Assembly (NCBI GenBank): GCA_025965895.1
Contig: JAOPWC010000135.1
Span: 1 to 64,000, forward strand
Direction: 5' to 3'
DNA: 64,000 nucleotides
Origin: Mycobacterium sp.
GTDB lineage: Bacteria; Actinomycetota; Actinomycetes; Mycobacteriales; Mycobacteriaceae
The notes beneath the pieces were generated by a model that was not told the origin of the DNA, made no database searches, and saw only the letters and a list, made by a program, of their open reading frames with translations. Position numbers and translations under genes: made by a program. This document shows positions 26,997 through 35,287 of the stretch, piece after piece (the first letter of the stretch is position 1; each line of letters begins with the position of its first letter).

Positions 26997-27827
26997 ATGC
27001 AGGGCTTCGCCGGGAAAGTCGCTGTCGTCACCGGAGCAGGGTCGGGTATCGGCCAGGCGCTGGCCATCGAGCTGGCCCGATCAGGCGCCAAGCTGGCCAT
27101 CAGCGACGTCGACACCGACGGATTGGCGAGCACCGAGCAGCGGCTGAACGCGATCGGCGCGTCGGTCAAGGCCGACCGGCTCGACGTCACCGAGCGGGAG
27201 GCCTTCCTCGCCTATGCCGACGCGGTGAATGAACACTTCGGCACGGTGAACCAGATCTACAACAACGCGGGCATCGCGTTCACCGGTGACGTCGAGGTCA
27301 GCCAGTTCAAAGACATCGAGCGGGTCATGGATGTGGACTACTGGGGTGTCGTCAACGGCACCAAGGCGTTCCTGCCCCATCTGATCGCGTCCGGCGACGG
27401 CCATGTCATCAACGTCTCCAGCGTTTTCGGGCTGTTCTCCGTCCCCGGGCAGGCCGCGTACAACTCGGCGAAGTTCGCCGTGCGAGGGTTCACCGAGGCG
27501 CTGCGCCAGGAGATGGTGCTGGCGGGTCACCCGGTGAAGGTGACCACTGTGCACCCCGGAGGGATCAAAACCGCGATCGCGCGCAACATGACGACTGTCG
27601 AAGGGGTCGACAAGGACGAGCTCGCACAGACTTTCGACAAGAGGCTCGCCACCACGTCCCCGCAAAAGGCCGCGCGTATCATCCTCGACGCGGTCCGCAA
27701 GAACAAGGCCCGGGTGCTGGTCGGCCCCGACGCAAAGATCCTCGACATCATCGTTCGGCTCACCGGTTCGGGATACCAGCGCCTGTTCGCGGAGGTGACG
27801 GCCAGGGCGATGCCCGCCAAGCGTTAG
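26997..27827 (+). CDS. Short-chain dehydrogenase/reductase (Rv1245c-like)
   Basis: A 276-residue classical SDR with an N-terminal Rossmann fold: cofactor motif TGAGSGIG (12-19), NNAG (89-92), and catalytic S142, Y155 and K159 (YNSAK). It should oxidise or reduce a hydroxyl/carbonyl with NAD(H) or NADP(H). The acidic residue at the end of strand 2 (SDVD) favours NAD(H). The C-terminal part (VRKNKARVLVGPDAKILDII) is typical of mycobacterial SDRs acting on lipid-like substrates. GAGGAGGG gives a strong ribosome binding site. Its stop overlaps the opposing lpqZ stop by 4 nt. The substrate is unknown. Confidence 0.88.
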   Translation: MQGFAGKVAVVTGAGSGIGQALAIELARSGAKLAISDVDTDGLASTEQRLNAIGASVKADRLDVTEREAFLAYADAVNEHFGTVNQIYNNAGIAFTGDVEVSQFKDIERVMDVDYWGVVNGTKAFLPHLIASGDGHVINVSSVFGLFSVPGQAAYNSAKFAVRGFTEALRQEMVLAGHPVKVTTVHPGGIKTAIARNMTTVEGVDKDELAQTFDKRLATTSPQKAARIILDAVRKNKARVLVGPDAKILDIIVRLTGSGYQRLFAEVTARAMPAKR

Positions 27828-28684
27828 CGGCCGAGCGGGTGGGCCGCCAGCCACGCTTCGGCGACCTGCCGTGGACTGGCGCCGGCCGCCACCTGTCGCC
27901 GCATGTCGGCCAGGGCCGCGGTGTCGAACTCGCCGGCCACCTCGTTGAGCGCCAGCACTTCATGTTCGTTGAGCTCGTTGCGGCGATACAGCGGCACCAC
28001 GTTTTCTGCGGGCACCAGCGGCGGGTGTTGATTGGCCAGCAATACCACGTCGGGCGGCACATCAGGATCGGCGGTGGTCGTCCACGCCGCGTTGATCCGC
28101 CCGGCGCGTAGCTCGTCGAAAAGTCGGGCGTCGCTGGGGAATTCGCGGGCTGTAGGTAGTGTGCAGCCGCCCACACGGGTCGGCACGTACGCCCCGGCCA
28201 CCTTGCCGAGCGCCAGCTGCGGGCAATGGCGCACCAGAGCGGTCAGTTCGCGCCCACCCCAGGCGGTTGCGGTGGCCTCAGTCACAGCTGCGGTGGGCGC
28301 GTCCTGCGCGGAGCTGGTGTAGTCGCCGGCCGCGACGCCCTCGGGGAGCGCCGCCAGCAACGCGCGGTAGACCTGCTCGTCGGAGACCGCCGTGGCGCCG
28401 GGCTGGAAGACCCGCAACAGCCGCCCCGTGAGACCGGGTACAACGTGGAAGGCGCTGGTGTCCAGTCTGTTCAGCGGGTTGGGCGCGGATTCGACGCGAG
28501 CGGGTGCCCCGAAGGAACGCAGCGCGCCGGCGTACAGCTCGGCCAGTACCGCCGACTCGCCGTCCGGCGCCGCACCCACCACCAGTTCGCGGGTGCCCTG
28601 CCGCCCGCCGCAGGCGGCGACCACGACCGTCAGCGTCGCGGCGAGGGCGCAGGCCAGTGCGAGGGCCAGTCGACCCGGCCTCAC
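27824..28684 (-). CDS. lpqZ: LpqZ-type substrate-binding lipoprotein (glycine-betaine/OpuAC family)
   Basis: 286 residues. The signal peptide LALALACALAATLTVVVAAC ends in lipobox V-A-A-C (C25). The mature part has the periplasmic binding fold of the OpuAC/glycine-betaine group, for example ELVVGAAPDGESAVLAELYA near the start and GRINAAWTTTADPDVPPDVV in the hinge region. No ABC permease or ATPase gene is adjacent, so the transport partner, if any, is elsewhere. It starts 4 nt inside the end of the malic enzyme gene, which suggests co-transcription. The ligand is unverified; betaine-like compounds are a family-based guess. Confidence 0.82.
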   Translation of the reverse strand: MRPGRLALALACALAATLTVVVAACGGRQGTRELVVGAAPDGESAVLAELYAGALRSFGAPARVESAPNPLNRLDTSAFHVVPGLTGRLLRVFQPGATAVSDEQVYRALLAALPEGVAAGDYTSSAQDAPTAAVTEATATAWGGRELTALVRHCPQLALGKVAGAYVPTRVGGCTLPTAREFPSDARLFDELRAGRINAAWTTTADPDVPPDVVLLANQHPPLVPAENVVPLYRRNELNEHEVLALNEVAGEFDTAALADMRRQVAAGASPRQVAEAWLAAHPLGR

Positions 28685-29883
28685 CCCTCGGTCTGGGATG
28701 CGCCCGCCACCGCCGCCGCGACCGCAGGCGCCACGCGCGGGTCCAGCGGACTTGGCACGATCCGGTCCGGGGCAAGATCGTCTGCCACCACCGCGAAGAT
28801 CGCCTCCGCAGCAGCAAGCTTCATCCCCTCGGTTATCCGACGGGCGCCGGCGTCAAGCGCGCCACGGAACACTCCCGGGAACGCGAGCACGTTGTTGATC
28901 TGGTTAGGGAAGTCGCTGCGTCCGGTCGCGACCACCGCCGCGTATTTGGCCGCCACATCCGGGTGTATCTCGGGCTCCGGATTCGACATCGCGAAGACAA
29001 TAGGGCCCGGTGCCATCGACGCGATCGCCTCTTCGGTGACCACATCCGCCGACACACCGAGGAAGACATCGGCGCCGTCGAGTGCCTCGGCCATGCCCCC
29101 GGTGCGACCGGAGGGATTGGTGCGTTGTGCCAGTTCGGCCTTCACGCTGTTCATCGCGTCGCGGCTCCGATGCAGAATGCCGCGCGAGTCGAGCGCGGTG
29201 ATGTCTGAAATCCCCATTCCGAGAAGGATATTCGCGCACGCTACGCCCGCTGCCCCGGCACCGGAGATCACGACCCGCAGCGAGGTCATGTCGCGGTTGA
29301 GCAGCTTGGTGGCGCCCAGCAGCGCCGCGAGCACGACGATCGCGGTGCCGTGCTGGTCGTCGTGCATCACCGGGCAGTCCAGCGCTTCGATGACGCGGCG
29401 TTCGATCTCGAAGCAACGCGGCGCGGCGATGTCCTCTAGGCTGACGGCGCCAAAAGTCGGCCGCAGCCGCACCAGGGTTTCGACGACCTCGTCGGGATCC
29501 TTGGTGTCGAGCACGATCGGTATCGAGTCCAAGCCGCCGAATGCCTTGAACAGCGCGCTCTTGCCCTCCATCACCGGCAGCGACGCGGCCGCGCCGATGT
29601 CACCGAGGCCGAGTACCGCGCTGCCGTCGCTGACTACGGCCACCAGCCGGTTCGCCCAGGTGTAGCGGGCGGCCAGGGTGTGATCGGCGGCGATCGCGCG
29701 ACTGACCTGCGCCACGCCCGGGTTGTAGGCGATCGACAGGGCGCGCTGGGTGTCCAGCGGGGCCCTCAGCTCCACGGAAAGCTTCCCAGCTACATGGGCC
29801 TCGAAAATCTCCTCGGTTCCGACGACGATCTGGGGGCGTTTCGCCGGGGGGCTTTTCACCGCTTGGGGAACGATTTCGTACAC
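28681..29883 (-). CDS. Malic enzyme (NAD(P)-dependent, oxaloacetate-decarboxylating type)
   Basis: About 400 residues from GTG 29883, of the short bacterial malic enzyme class. It converts malate to pyruvate and CO2 with reduction of NAD(P). Visible motifs: YNPGVAQVSRAI (substrate), SDGSAVLGLGDIG, SLEDIAAPRCFEIE and MHDDQHGTAIV (divalent metal acids), the nucleotide-binding ISGAGAAGVACANILL, and AMSNPEPEI. There is no phosphotransacetylase extension. The longer frame upstream of 29883 is not protein-like. A second in-frame GTG at 29901 arises from an 18-bp-period duplication. It follows mdh on the same strand, so both malate-using enzymes are together. Confidence 0.9.
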   Translation of the reverse strand: MYEIVPQAVKSPPAKRPQIVVGTEEIFEAHVAGKLSVELRAPLDTQRALSIAYNPGVAQVSRAIAADHTLAARYTWANRLVAVVSDGSAVLGLGDIGAAASLPVMEGKSALFKAFGGLDSIPIVLDTKDPDEVVETLVRLRPTFGAVSLEDIAAPRCFEIERRVIEALDCPVMHDDQHGTAIVVLAALLGATKLLNRDMTSLRVVISGAGAAGVACANILLGMGISDITALDSRGILHRSRDAMNSVKAELAQRTNPSGRTGGMAEALDGADVFLGVSADVVTEEAIASMAPGPIVFAMSNPEPEIHPDVAAKYAAVVATGRSDFPNQINNVLAFPGVFRGALDAGARRITEGMKLAAAEAIFAVVADDLAPDRIVPSPLDPRVAPAVAAAVAGASQTEG

Positions 29884-29914
29884 GGCCTCAGGGTAAGACA
29901 CGGCCTCAGGGTAA
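29881..29914 (-). repeat. 16-bp direct repeat duplicating the malic enzyme start region
   Basis: CACGGCCTCAGGGTAA (plus strand) occurs at 29881-29896 and 29899-29914, 18 bp apart and in frame. On the coding strand each copy ends in GTG, so the gene has two equivalent candidate start codons (29901 and 29883). The second adds SYPEAV to the protein. Confidence 0.75.
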
Positions 29915-30199
29915 CGCGTCCAATCCTGAATCCGCCGTGGGCGGGGTTGGACCGACGCAGCCGTCGATGATCTTGACTTTCGGCGTGTAGGCGAGGGCAT
30001 CAGTCGGTCTGCCCAGCTTTCTGTGGTTCGGACCGCTACGACGCGATCGAGCACTGACCCCCCGAAGTGGACGTGCACCATCCCGATGGTGCCCGACGCC
30101 GAGGCCGAGACCTAGTACCGCTGCGGCGTCCGCATCCGAGACCAGCAGAGGACGCGGCCCGCTGGGCCGACCCCCTCATGGTCTGTGCCGAGACCGTGC
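29915..30199. other. Intergenic region between mdh and malic enzyme with hairpins
   Basis: No credible gene is seen in this stretch. A perfect stem-loop GCACCAT-CCCG-ATGGTGC lies at 30075-30092. A weaker stem GGTCT/AGACC (30180-30195) is directly after the mdh stop on the minus strand. They may end or process the mdh transcript; no T-run is present. The promoter of the malic enzyme gene should lie between about 29915 and 30070, but no clear hexamers stand out. Confidence 0.45.
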
Positions 30200-31189
30200 T
30201 CAGATCAGCCCGAGCTCGATGACCGCGTTGCGCTCGTCGGCGAGCTCGGCGGTCGACGCGTCGATCCGGCCGCGGGAGAACTCGTCGATCTCCAGGCCCT
30301 GGACGATCGCCCAGTCGCCGTCCTGGGTGGTCACCGGGAACGAGGAGATCAGGCCCTCCGGCACGCCGTAAGAGCCGTCGGAGACGACCGCCATCGAGAC
30401 CCAGTTGTCCTCTGGGGTGCCGACCAGCCAGTCGCGGGCGGCGTCGATGGTCGCCGACGCGGCCGAGGCTGCCGAGGAGGCGCCGCGCGCCTCGATGATC
30501 GCCGCGCCGCGCTTGGCGACGGTCGGGATGAAATAGTCCTCGACCCAAGCCTGGTCATTCACTACCTCTGCCGCGTTCTTGCCGCCGATCTCGGCGTGGA
30601 ACAGGTCGGGGTACTGGGTGGCCGAGTGGTTGCCCCAGATCGTCATCTTCTTGATGTCGGTAACCGCGGCGCCGGTCTTTGTGGCCAGCTGCGCGATCGC
30701 CCGGTTGTGGTCGAGGCGGGTCAGCGCGGAGAACCGCGCGCGCGGGATGTCGGGCGCGTTGGTCATCGCGATCAGCGCGTTGGTGTTGGCCGGGTTGCCG
30801 GTCACGCCGACCCGGATGTCGTTCGCAGCGACCTCGTTGAGGGCCTGGCCCTGGGCGGTGAAGATCGCGCCGTTTGCCTCGAGTAGGTCGCCGCGCTCCA
30901 TGCCCGGGCCGCGCGGACGGGCGCCGACGAGCAAGGCCAGGTTCACGCCGTCGAAGATCCTGGTCGGGTCCGCGCCCATCTCGACGCCGGCCAGCGTCGG
31001 GAACGCGCAGTCGTCGAGCTCCATCACGACACCCTCGAGCGCCTTCAGGGCGGCCTCGATCTCGAGCAGATGCAACTCGATCGGGCGGTGGGCGCCGAGC
31101 AGCGAGCCGCTCGCCAGGCGGAACAGCAGGCTGTAGCCTATCTGGCCGGCCGCGCCGGTTACGGCGACCTTGAGGGGAGTTGTGCTCAC
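30200..31189 (-). CDS. mdh: Malate dehydrogenase
   Basis: A 329-residue NAD-dependent malate dehydrogenase of the larger cytosolic-like class. The coenzyme motif is VTGAAGQIGYSLLFRLA at the N-terminus, with the substrate-binding loop around GARPRGPGMERGDLLEANG. The catalytic His is in IWGNHSATQYPD. It interconverts malate and oxaloacetate in the TCA cycle. The start is GTG 31189 with AAGGAG at good distance upstream. It is divergent from corA and followed on the same strand by the malic enzyme gene after a 316-bp gap. Confidence 0.95.
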   Translation of the reverse strand: MSTTPLKVAVTGAAGQIGYSLLFRLASGSLLGAHRPIELHLLEIEAALKALEGVVMELDDCAFPTLAGVEMGADPTRIFDGVNLALLVGARPRGPGMERGDLLEANGAIFTAQGQALNEVAANDIRVGVTGNPANTNALIAMTNAPDIPRARFSALTRLDHNRAIAQLATKTGAAVTDIKKMTIWGNHSATQYPDLFHAEIGGKNAAEVVNDQAWVEDYFIPTVAKRGAAIIEARGASSAASAASATIDAARDWLVGTPEDNWVSMAVVSDGSYGVPEGLISSFPVTTQDGDWAIVQGLEIDEFSRGRIDASTAELADERNAVIELGLI

Positions 31190-31337
31190 GTCAGGTGCTC
31201 CTTGAGGAGAGAAGGTTTGGGGTCGAAACTAGCGCACCCACGCCGACCCGAAATCTTCCGGTCCGAACTCAGGACCTAATCGCGTAGCATTGACCGACCC
31301 TCGATCGGACCTGGGCTGCGACCGGAGATTGACCCCG

Positions 31338-32429
31338 ATGCCATCGTTTCGCGCGTTGCCTCCATCACTTCGACCGGTCGTGCGGGCCAAGGTTGCTGAC
31401 CCGGACGCACAGTCCATTCACATCCCTGTTGCGCGGGCCATGGTCGACTGCGGCGTCTACGTCGAGGGCCAGCGGTTGCCCGCCAAGTACACTCACGCCG
31501 CCGCGCTGGCGAAGGTGCGCGAGCTAGGTCGCGGATTCGTCTGGATCGGCCTGCACGAGCCGGACCTCCACCAGATGCAGGCCGTCGCCGACGTGTTCGG
31601 CTTGCATCCGCTGACCGTTGAGGATGCCGTCCATGCCCATCAGCGTCCGAAGCTGGAGCGCTACGACGAAACATTGTTCCTCGTGCTCAAGACTGTCAAC
31701 TACGTCGAGCACGAGTCGATGGCCAATGCCCGCGAGATCGTGGAAACCGGCGAAATCATGGTCTTCGTCGGCCGGGATTTCGTGGTGACCGTGCGCCACG
31801 GCGAGCACAGCGGGCTGGCCGGGGTGCGCAAACTGGTGGAAGCGTCGCCGGCAACACTGCGGCTGGGGCCCTACGCGGTCATGCACGCGATCGCCGACCA
31901 CGTCGTCGACAGCTACCTCGACGTCACCGACTTGATCGAATCCGACATCGACGCGATGGAGGAGGACGTCTTCTCGCCGCGGATGCAGACCAACATCGAA
32001 CCTATCTATTTGCTCAAACGAGAAGTCGTCGAACTACGGCGCGCGGTCAATCCGCTTACGCTTGCCTTGCAGCGCCTCGTCAGCGAGCACAACGACGTTA
32101 TTTCGATCGAGGTGCGGCGTTACATGCGCGACGTCCTCGACCACAACATTCTGGCCTCTGACCGGATCACCAGCTACGACGAGTTGCTCAGCTCGTTGGT
32201 GCAGGCCGCGCTGGGCAAGGTGGGCATGCAGCAGAACGTCGACATGCGCAAGATTTCGGCGTGGGTCGCGATCGCCGCGGTGCCGACCGCGATCGCCGGC
32301 ATCTACGGAATGAACTTCGACAACATGCCCGAGCTGCGCTGGGCGTGGGGCTATCCGGCGGTGCTGACCGCGATGCTGGTCGTCTGCCTGCTCCTGTACC
32401 GCACGTTCAGGCGAAACAACTGGCTCTAA
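31338..32429 (+). CDS. corA: CorA magnesium/cobalt channel
   Basis: 363 residues from the ATG at 31338, which has GGAG about ten bases upstream. The long cytoplasmic funnel domain fills the first ~300 residues (FGLHPLTVEDAVHAHQRPKL). Two C-terminal helices follow, joined by the defining GMN selectivity motif (IYGMNFDNMPELRW), then VLTAMLVVCLLLYRTF and the basic end RRNNWL. It forms a pentameric Mg2+ (also Co2+/Ni2+) uptake channel. The upstream gap is shared with the divergent mdh; TAGCAT at 31285-31290 may be its -10. The stop overlaps the opposing gene's stop by 4 nt. Confidence 0.93.
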   Translation: MPSFRALPPSLRPVVRAKVADPDAQSIHIPVARAMVDCGVYVEGQRLPAKYTHAAALAKVRELGRGFVWIGLHEPDLHQMQAVADVFGLHPLTVEDAVHAHQRPKLERYDETLFLVLKTVNYVEHESMANAREIVETGEIMVFVGRDFVVTVRHGEHSGLAGVRKLVEASPATLRLGPYAVMHAIADHVVDSYLDVTDLIESDIDAMEEDVFSPRMQTNIEPIYLLKREVVELRRAVNPLTLALQRLVSEHNDVISIEVRRYMRDVLDHNILASDRITSYDELLSSLVQAALGKVGMQQNVDMRKISAWVAIAAVPTAIAGIYGMNFDNMPELRWAWGYPAVLTAMLVVCLLLYRTFRRNNWL

Positions 32430-33022
32430 TTTGCCGAGCTGGCGGGCCGCCCGGGGTCAAGCACGTCGACGCCGTCCTGTGCCCAGGCGCTCCGCATTGC
32501 CTCAGCGCCTTTGAGCCGCACCCACGCCGCCTCCGTCGCGGTAATCGGTGTCGCCTGCAAAAACACCACCGGATCGCGCAGCGCCTCCGCGGGCAGATCG
32601 TCAATGTCGCTCTGGCTCAGCAGGAATGCGCTGAATGGTGCGCCGGCCCAGAGCCCCTGGCCGAGATCGACGAGCGCGTCGGGCGTGAGGATCAGCCCCT
32701 CGACGGCCGGCGCGCCGGCCAGCACAGCGACGCTGCGGGCCAGCCCTGTTGGGGTGGCTGCGGGCCGCAGGCTCACCACGACCTCGGCACGCGGGCCCCG
32801 CACCGGATCAGCGGCGATGTCGTTGGGGTCGCCCATGGGATGCCGCGACGCGCCGACTGACACATAGTGGACGATGCCGTGTTGGTCAGCTCCAAAGCGA
32901 AGCACCTCGATCGGTTCGAGCCCGAGAAACGTCACACTGGCCGAGTCCGGCTCGCCGATGATGCGCGCCGCGGCGAAGTGGTCGCGCAGGTGCGCACGCA
33001 CCGCAGCCAGAACGTCGTTCAC
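32426..33022 (-). CDS. Suppressor-of-fused domain protein, last gene of the lpqY-sugABC operon
   Basis: A 198-residue protein whose pattern fits the bacterial SUFU-domain (PF05076-type) family. Matching pieces are ILRFG-like EPIEVLRFGADQHGIVHYVS, GASRHPMGDPN, GPRAEVVVSLRP and FSAFLLSQSDIDDLPA near the active-surface loop. Its ATG overlaps the sugC stop (4 nt), so it is translated with the trehalose importer. Bacterial SUFU proteins have no settled function; some act as immunity proteins or adaptors. I do not recall one in the M. tuberculosis locus. A role linked to trehalose uptake is only suggested by position. Confidence 0.72.
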   Translation of the reverse strand: MNDVLAAVRAHLRDHFAAARIIGEPDSASVTFLGLEPIEVLRFGADQHGIVHYVSVGASRHPMGDPNDIAADPVRGPRAEVVVSLRPAATPTGLARSVAVLAGAPAVEGLILTPDALVDLGQGLWAGAPFSAFLLSQSDIDDLPAEALRDPVVFLQATPITATEAAWVRLKGAEAMRSAWAQDGVDVLDPGRPASSAN

Positions 33023-34446
33023 TCCGACGGTGGCGTCTCTTGTTCGTGCGAGTCACCGGTGTCTTCGCGCGAGTCGCTTCTCTGCTCTTCGCCCGAGCCG
33101 CTCATCGCCGTCGTCTGCTCTTCGCCCGAGCCGCTCATCGCCGTCGTCTGCTCTTCGCCCGAGCCGCTCATCGCTGTCGTCTGCTCTTCGCCCGGGCCGC
33201 TCATCGCTGTCGTCTGCTCTTCGCCCGAGCCGCTCATCGCTGCTGGCGGCTCTTCGCCCGAGCCGCTCATCGCTACCGGGATCGTGAGGTTCGCTCCGGT
33301 GTCCGCGTCGAAGATCGCTATCTTGGTAGTGTCGAACCCCAACTCCAGCGGCTGGCCTTCTGTAACCTTCGATTCAGCGGAAACCCTTGCCACGAACTCG
33401 TTTTCGTCGATGCCGGATTCCGCCGCCAGTTCGGAGAGCTGCTCGGAGTGCGCACCGCCCCCCGATGCGGTGAAGTGCACGTACTTTTCAGCCCCGAGCG
33501 ACTCGACCATGTCGGCCTTCACCTCGAACGTCAGCCCACGCAACCGCTGATATCCGTCAAGCAAGGACGCGTCCTCCAGGTGCTCCGGGCGCACGCCGAC
33601 GATGACGTTCGTCGGCGTCGGGTGCGAATTCAGCACGTCGTGAACCTGTTGCGTCAGCGTGATGTCGCCGAACGGCAGGCTGACCCCCACATCGGTGAGC
33701 GATGCCGGGAAGAAATTCATCGCCGGCGAACCTATGAATCCCGCGACGAACAGGTTGACCGGCTTGTCGTACACGTCCTGTGGCGTGCCGATCTGCTGTG
33801 CCACGCCGGCCCGCATCACGACCACCCGGTCGCCGAGCGTCATCGCCTCCGTTTGGTCGTGGGTGACGTAGACGGTGGTGGTGCCCAATCGTTGCTGCAG
33901 CCGGGCGATCTCGCTACGCATCTGAACCCGCAGCTTGGCGTCGAGGTTCGACAGTGGCTCATCCATCAGGAACGCCTTGGGATTGCGTACGATAGCGCGA
34001 CCCATTGCCACCCTTTGCCGCTGACCGCCGGACAGCTGAGATGGCTTGCGGTCCAGAAGCTCTGTCAAATCAAGGATTTTGGCGGTCTCCTCGACCTTCT
34101 GCGCGATGTCGGCCTTCTTCATCTTGGGCTTCTTGGCCAAAGTCAACGGGAACGCGATGTTCTGCCGCACCGTCATGTGCGGGTAGAGCGCGTACGACTG
34201 GAACACCATAGCGATATCGCGGTGTTTGGGCGCCTTGTCGTTCATCCGTTCGCCGCCGATGCGCAGCTCGCCGGAGGTGATCTCCTCGAGACCGGCGATC
34301 ATGTTCAGCGTTGTCGACTTCCCGCATCCGGACGGGCCCACCAAAATGATGAATTCGCCGTCGGCGATCGCGACGGAGAGGTCCTTCACGGCCGTCGCGC
34401 CGTCGGGGTAACTTTTCGTTACCCTGTCCAACACAATCTCGGCCAT
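33019..34446 (-). CDS. sugC: Trehalose ABC importer ATPase SugC with repeat-containing C-terminal tail
   Basis: 475 residues, about 80 longer than M. tuberculosis SugC (393). The ATPase domain has Walker A GPSGCGKST (37-45), signature LSGGQ (138-142), Walker B FLMDEP (159-164) and switch H196 (THDQ). A MalK-type TOBE regulatory region follows (about 235-385). From about residue 390 the protein carries tandem copies of AMSGSGEEQTT, ending in an acidic tail (SREDTGDSHEQETPPSE). The ATPase powers recovery of trehalose released during mycolate transfer. It lies 3' of lpqY, sugA and sugB in one operon. The tail is extra to the family fold and probably disordered. Confidence 0.93.
   Translation of the reverse strand: MAEIVLDRVTKSYPDGATAVKDLSVAIADGEFIILVGPSGCGKSTTLNMIAGLEEITSGELRIGGERMNDKAPKHRDIAMVFQSYALYPHMTVRQNIAFPLTLAKKPKMKKADIAQKVEETAKILDLTELLDRKPSQLSGGQRQRVAMGRAIVRNPKAFLMDEPLSNLDAKLRVQMRSEIARLQQRLGTTTVYVTHDQTEAMTLGDRVVVMRAGVAQQIGTPQDVYDKPVNLFVAGFIGSPAMNFFPASLTDVGVSLPFGDITLTQQVHDVLNSHPTPTNVIVGVRPEHLEDASLLDGYQRLRGLTFEVKADMVESLGAEKYVHFTASGGGAHSEQLSELAAESGIDENEFVARVSAESKVTEGQPLELGFDTTKIAIFDADTGANLTIPVAMSGSGEEPPAAMSGSGEEQTTAMSGPGEEQTTAMSGSGEEQTTAMSGSGEEQTTAMSGSGEEQRSDSREDTGDSHEQETPPSE
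33083..33278 (-). repeat. 33-bp tandem repeat in the 3' end of sugC
   Basis: Six units of 33 bp: 33083-33115, 33116-33148, 33149-33181 and 33182-33214 nearly identical, 33215-33247 diverged at one end, and 33248-33278 truncated. The period is a multiple of three, so copy number can change without breaking the frame. The coding-strand unit gives EEQTTAMSGSG. One unit has Pro for Ser (SGPGEE). Confidence 0.92.
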
Positions 34447-34449
34447 CGA

Positions 34450-35286
34450 CTATCCCTTCACTGCGCCGGAGGTCAGACCGGCGACGATCCGTCGTTGGAA
34501 GATTAAAACAAAAACGATGATCGGCACCGTAATGACCATTGCGCCGGCCGCGATCGACCCGGTCGGTTCCTCGAACTGCGAACTGCCCGGGAAGTTGGCG
34601 ATCGCCACCGGCGCGGTGATCGACCTCGTCGTTGCAGTTAGCGAGATGGCCAGCAGCAAGTCGTTCCACGCGAAGATGAACACCAGGATCGCAGCGGTGA
34701 CGATGCCCGGCGCGGCCAACGGCACGATCACCTTGCGGAACCCCTGAAACGGCGTCGCGCCGTCCATTTTGGCGGCCTTCTCCAGGTCCCACGGGATCTC
34801 ACGGAAGAACGCCGACAGCGTGTAGATGGCCAGCGGCAGCGCGAACGTGATGTACGGGATGATCAGTCCAGGCCAGGTGTCGAACAGCCCGAGCGCCCGC
34901 GAGATGTCGAACAACGGTGACACCAGGGATATCTGCGGGAACATCGCGATCAGCAACGCCATCCCGACCAGCAACCGCTTGCCCGGAAAGTTCAGTCGCG
35001 CAACGGCGTACGCGGCCATCCCGCCAATGATGACGGCGATTGCGGTCGTAATGACACCGATGCCGATCGAGTTACGCAGCGCCGGTCCGAAGAGTTCACC
35101 GCGGAAAATACCGCGGTAGTTCTCGAAGGTGATCGAGGACGGAATCAGCCTGCCGTCCTTGACGTTCGATGTCGGCTTCAGCGACAGGCTCAAGATCCAC
35201 AACACCGGGAACAACGCGTAGATCAGCACCAGGATGTCGACGATCCCCCACCACGCCTTGCGGCCCGGGCTCACCCGTTCCGCCAT
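34450..35286 (-). CDS. sugB: Trehalose ABC importer permease SugB
   Basis: 278 residues from the ATG at 35286, which overlaps the sugA stop area and has GGGAG eight bases upstream. It is a MalG-type permease with six membrane segments (VDILVLIYALFPVLWILSLS first). The cytoplasmic EAA loop reads EKAAKMDGATPFQGFRKVIV, followed by PLAAPGIVTAAILVFIFAWN. It pairs with SugA to form the membrane channel energised by SugC. A longer start at 35304 is possible. Confidence 0.92.
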   Translation of the reverse strand: MAERVSPGRKAWWGIVDILVLIYALFPVLWILSLSLKPTSNVKDGRLIPSSITFENYRGIFRGELFGPALRNSIGIGVITTAIAVIIGGMAAYAVARLNFPGKRLLVGMALLIAMFPQISLVSPLFDISRALGLFDTWPGLIIPYITFALPLAIYTLSAFFREIPWDLEKAAKMDGATPFQGFRKVIVPLAAPGIVTAAILVFIFAWNDLLLAISLTATTRSITAPVAIANFPGSSQFEEPTGSIAAGAMVITVPIIVFVLIFQRRIVAGLTSGAVKG

Positions 35287-35287
35287 C

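Noticed and set aside
30036..30548. A minus-strand 170-codon frame spanning the mdh end and the intergenic region
   Set aside because: It is Arg/Gly-rich shadow sequence crossing the mdh stop in another frame, with no family features.
33083..33278. CRISPR-like array
   Set aside because: Units are directly adjacent with no unique spacers, lie inside sugC and keep its reading frame, and no cas genes are present.
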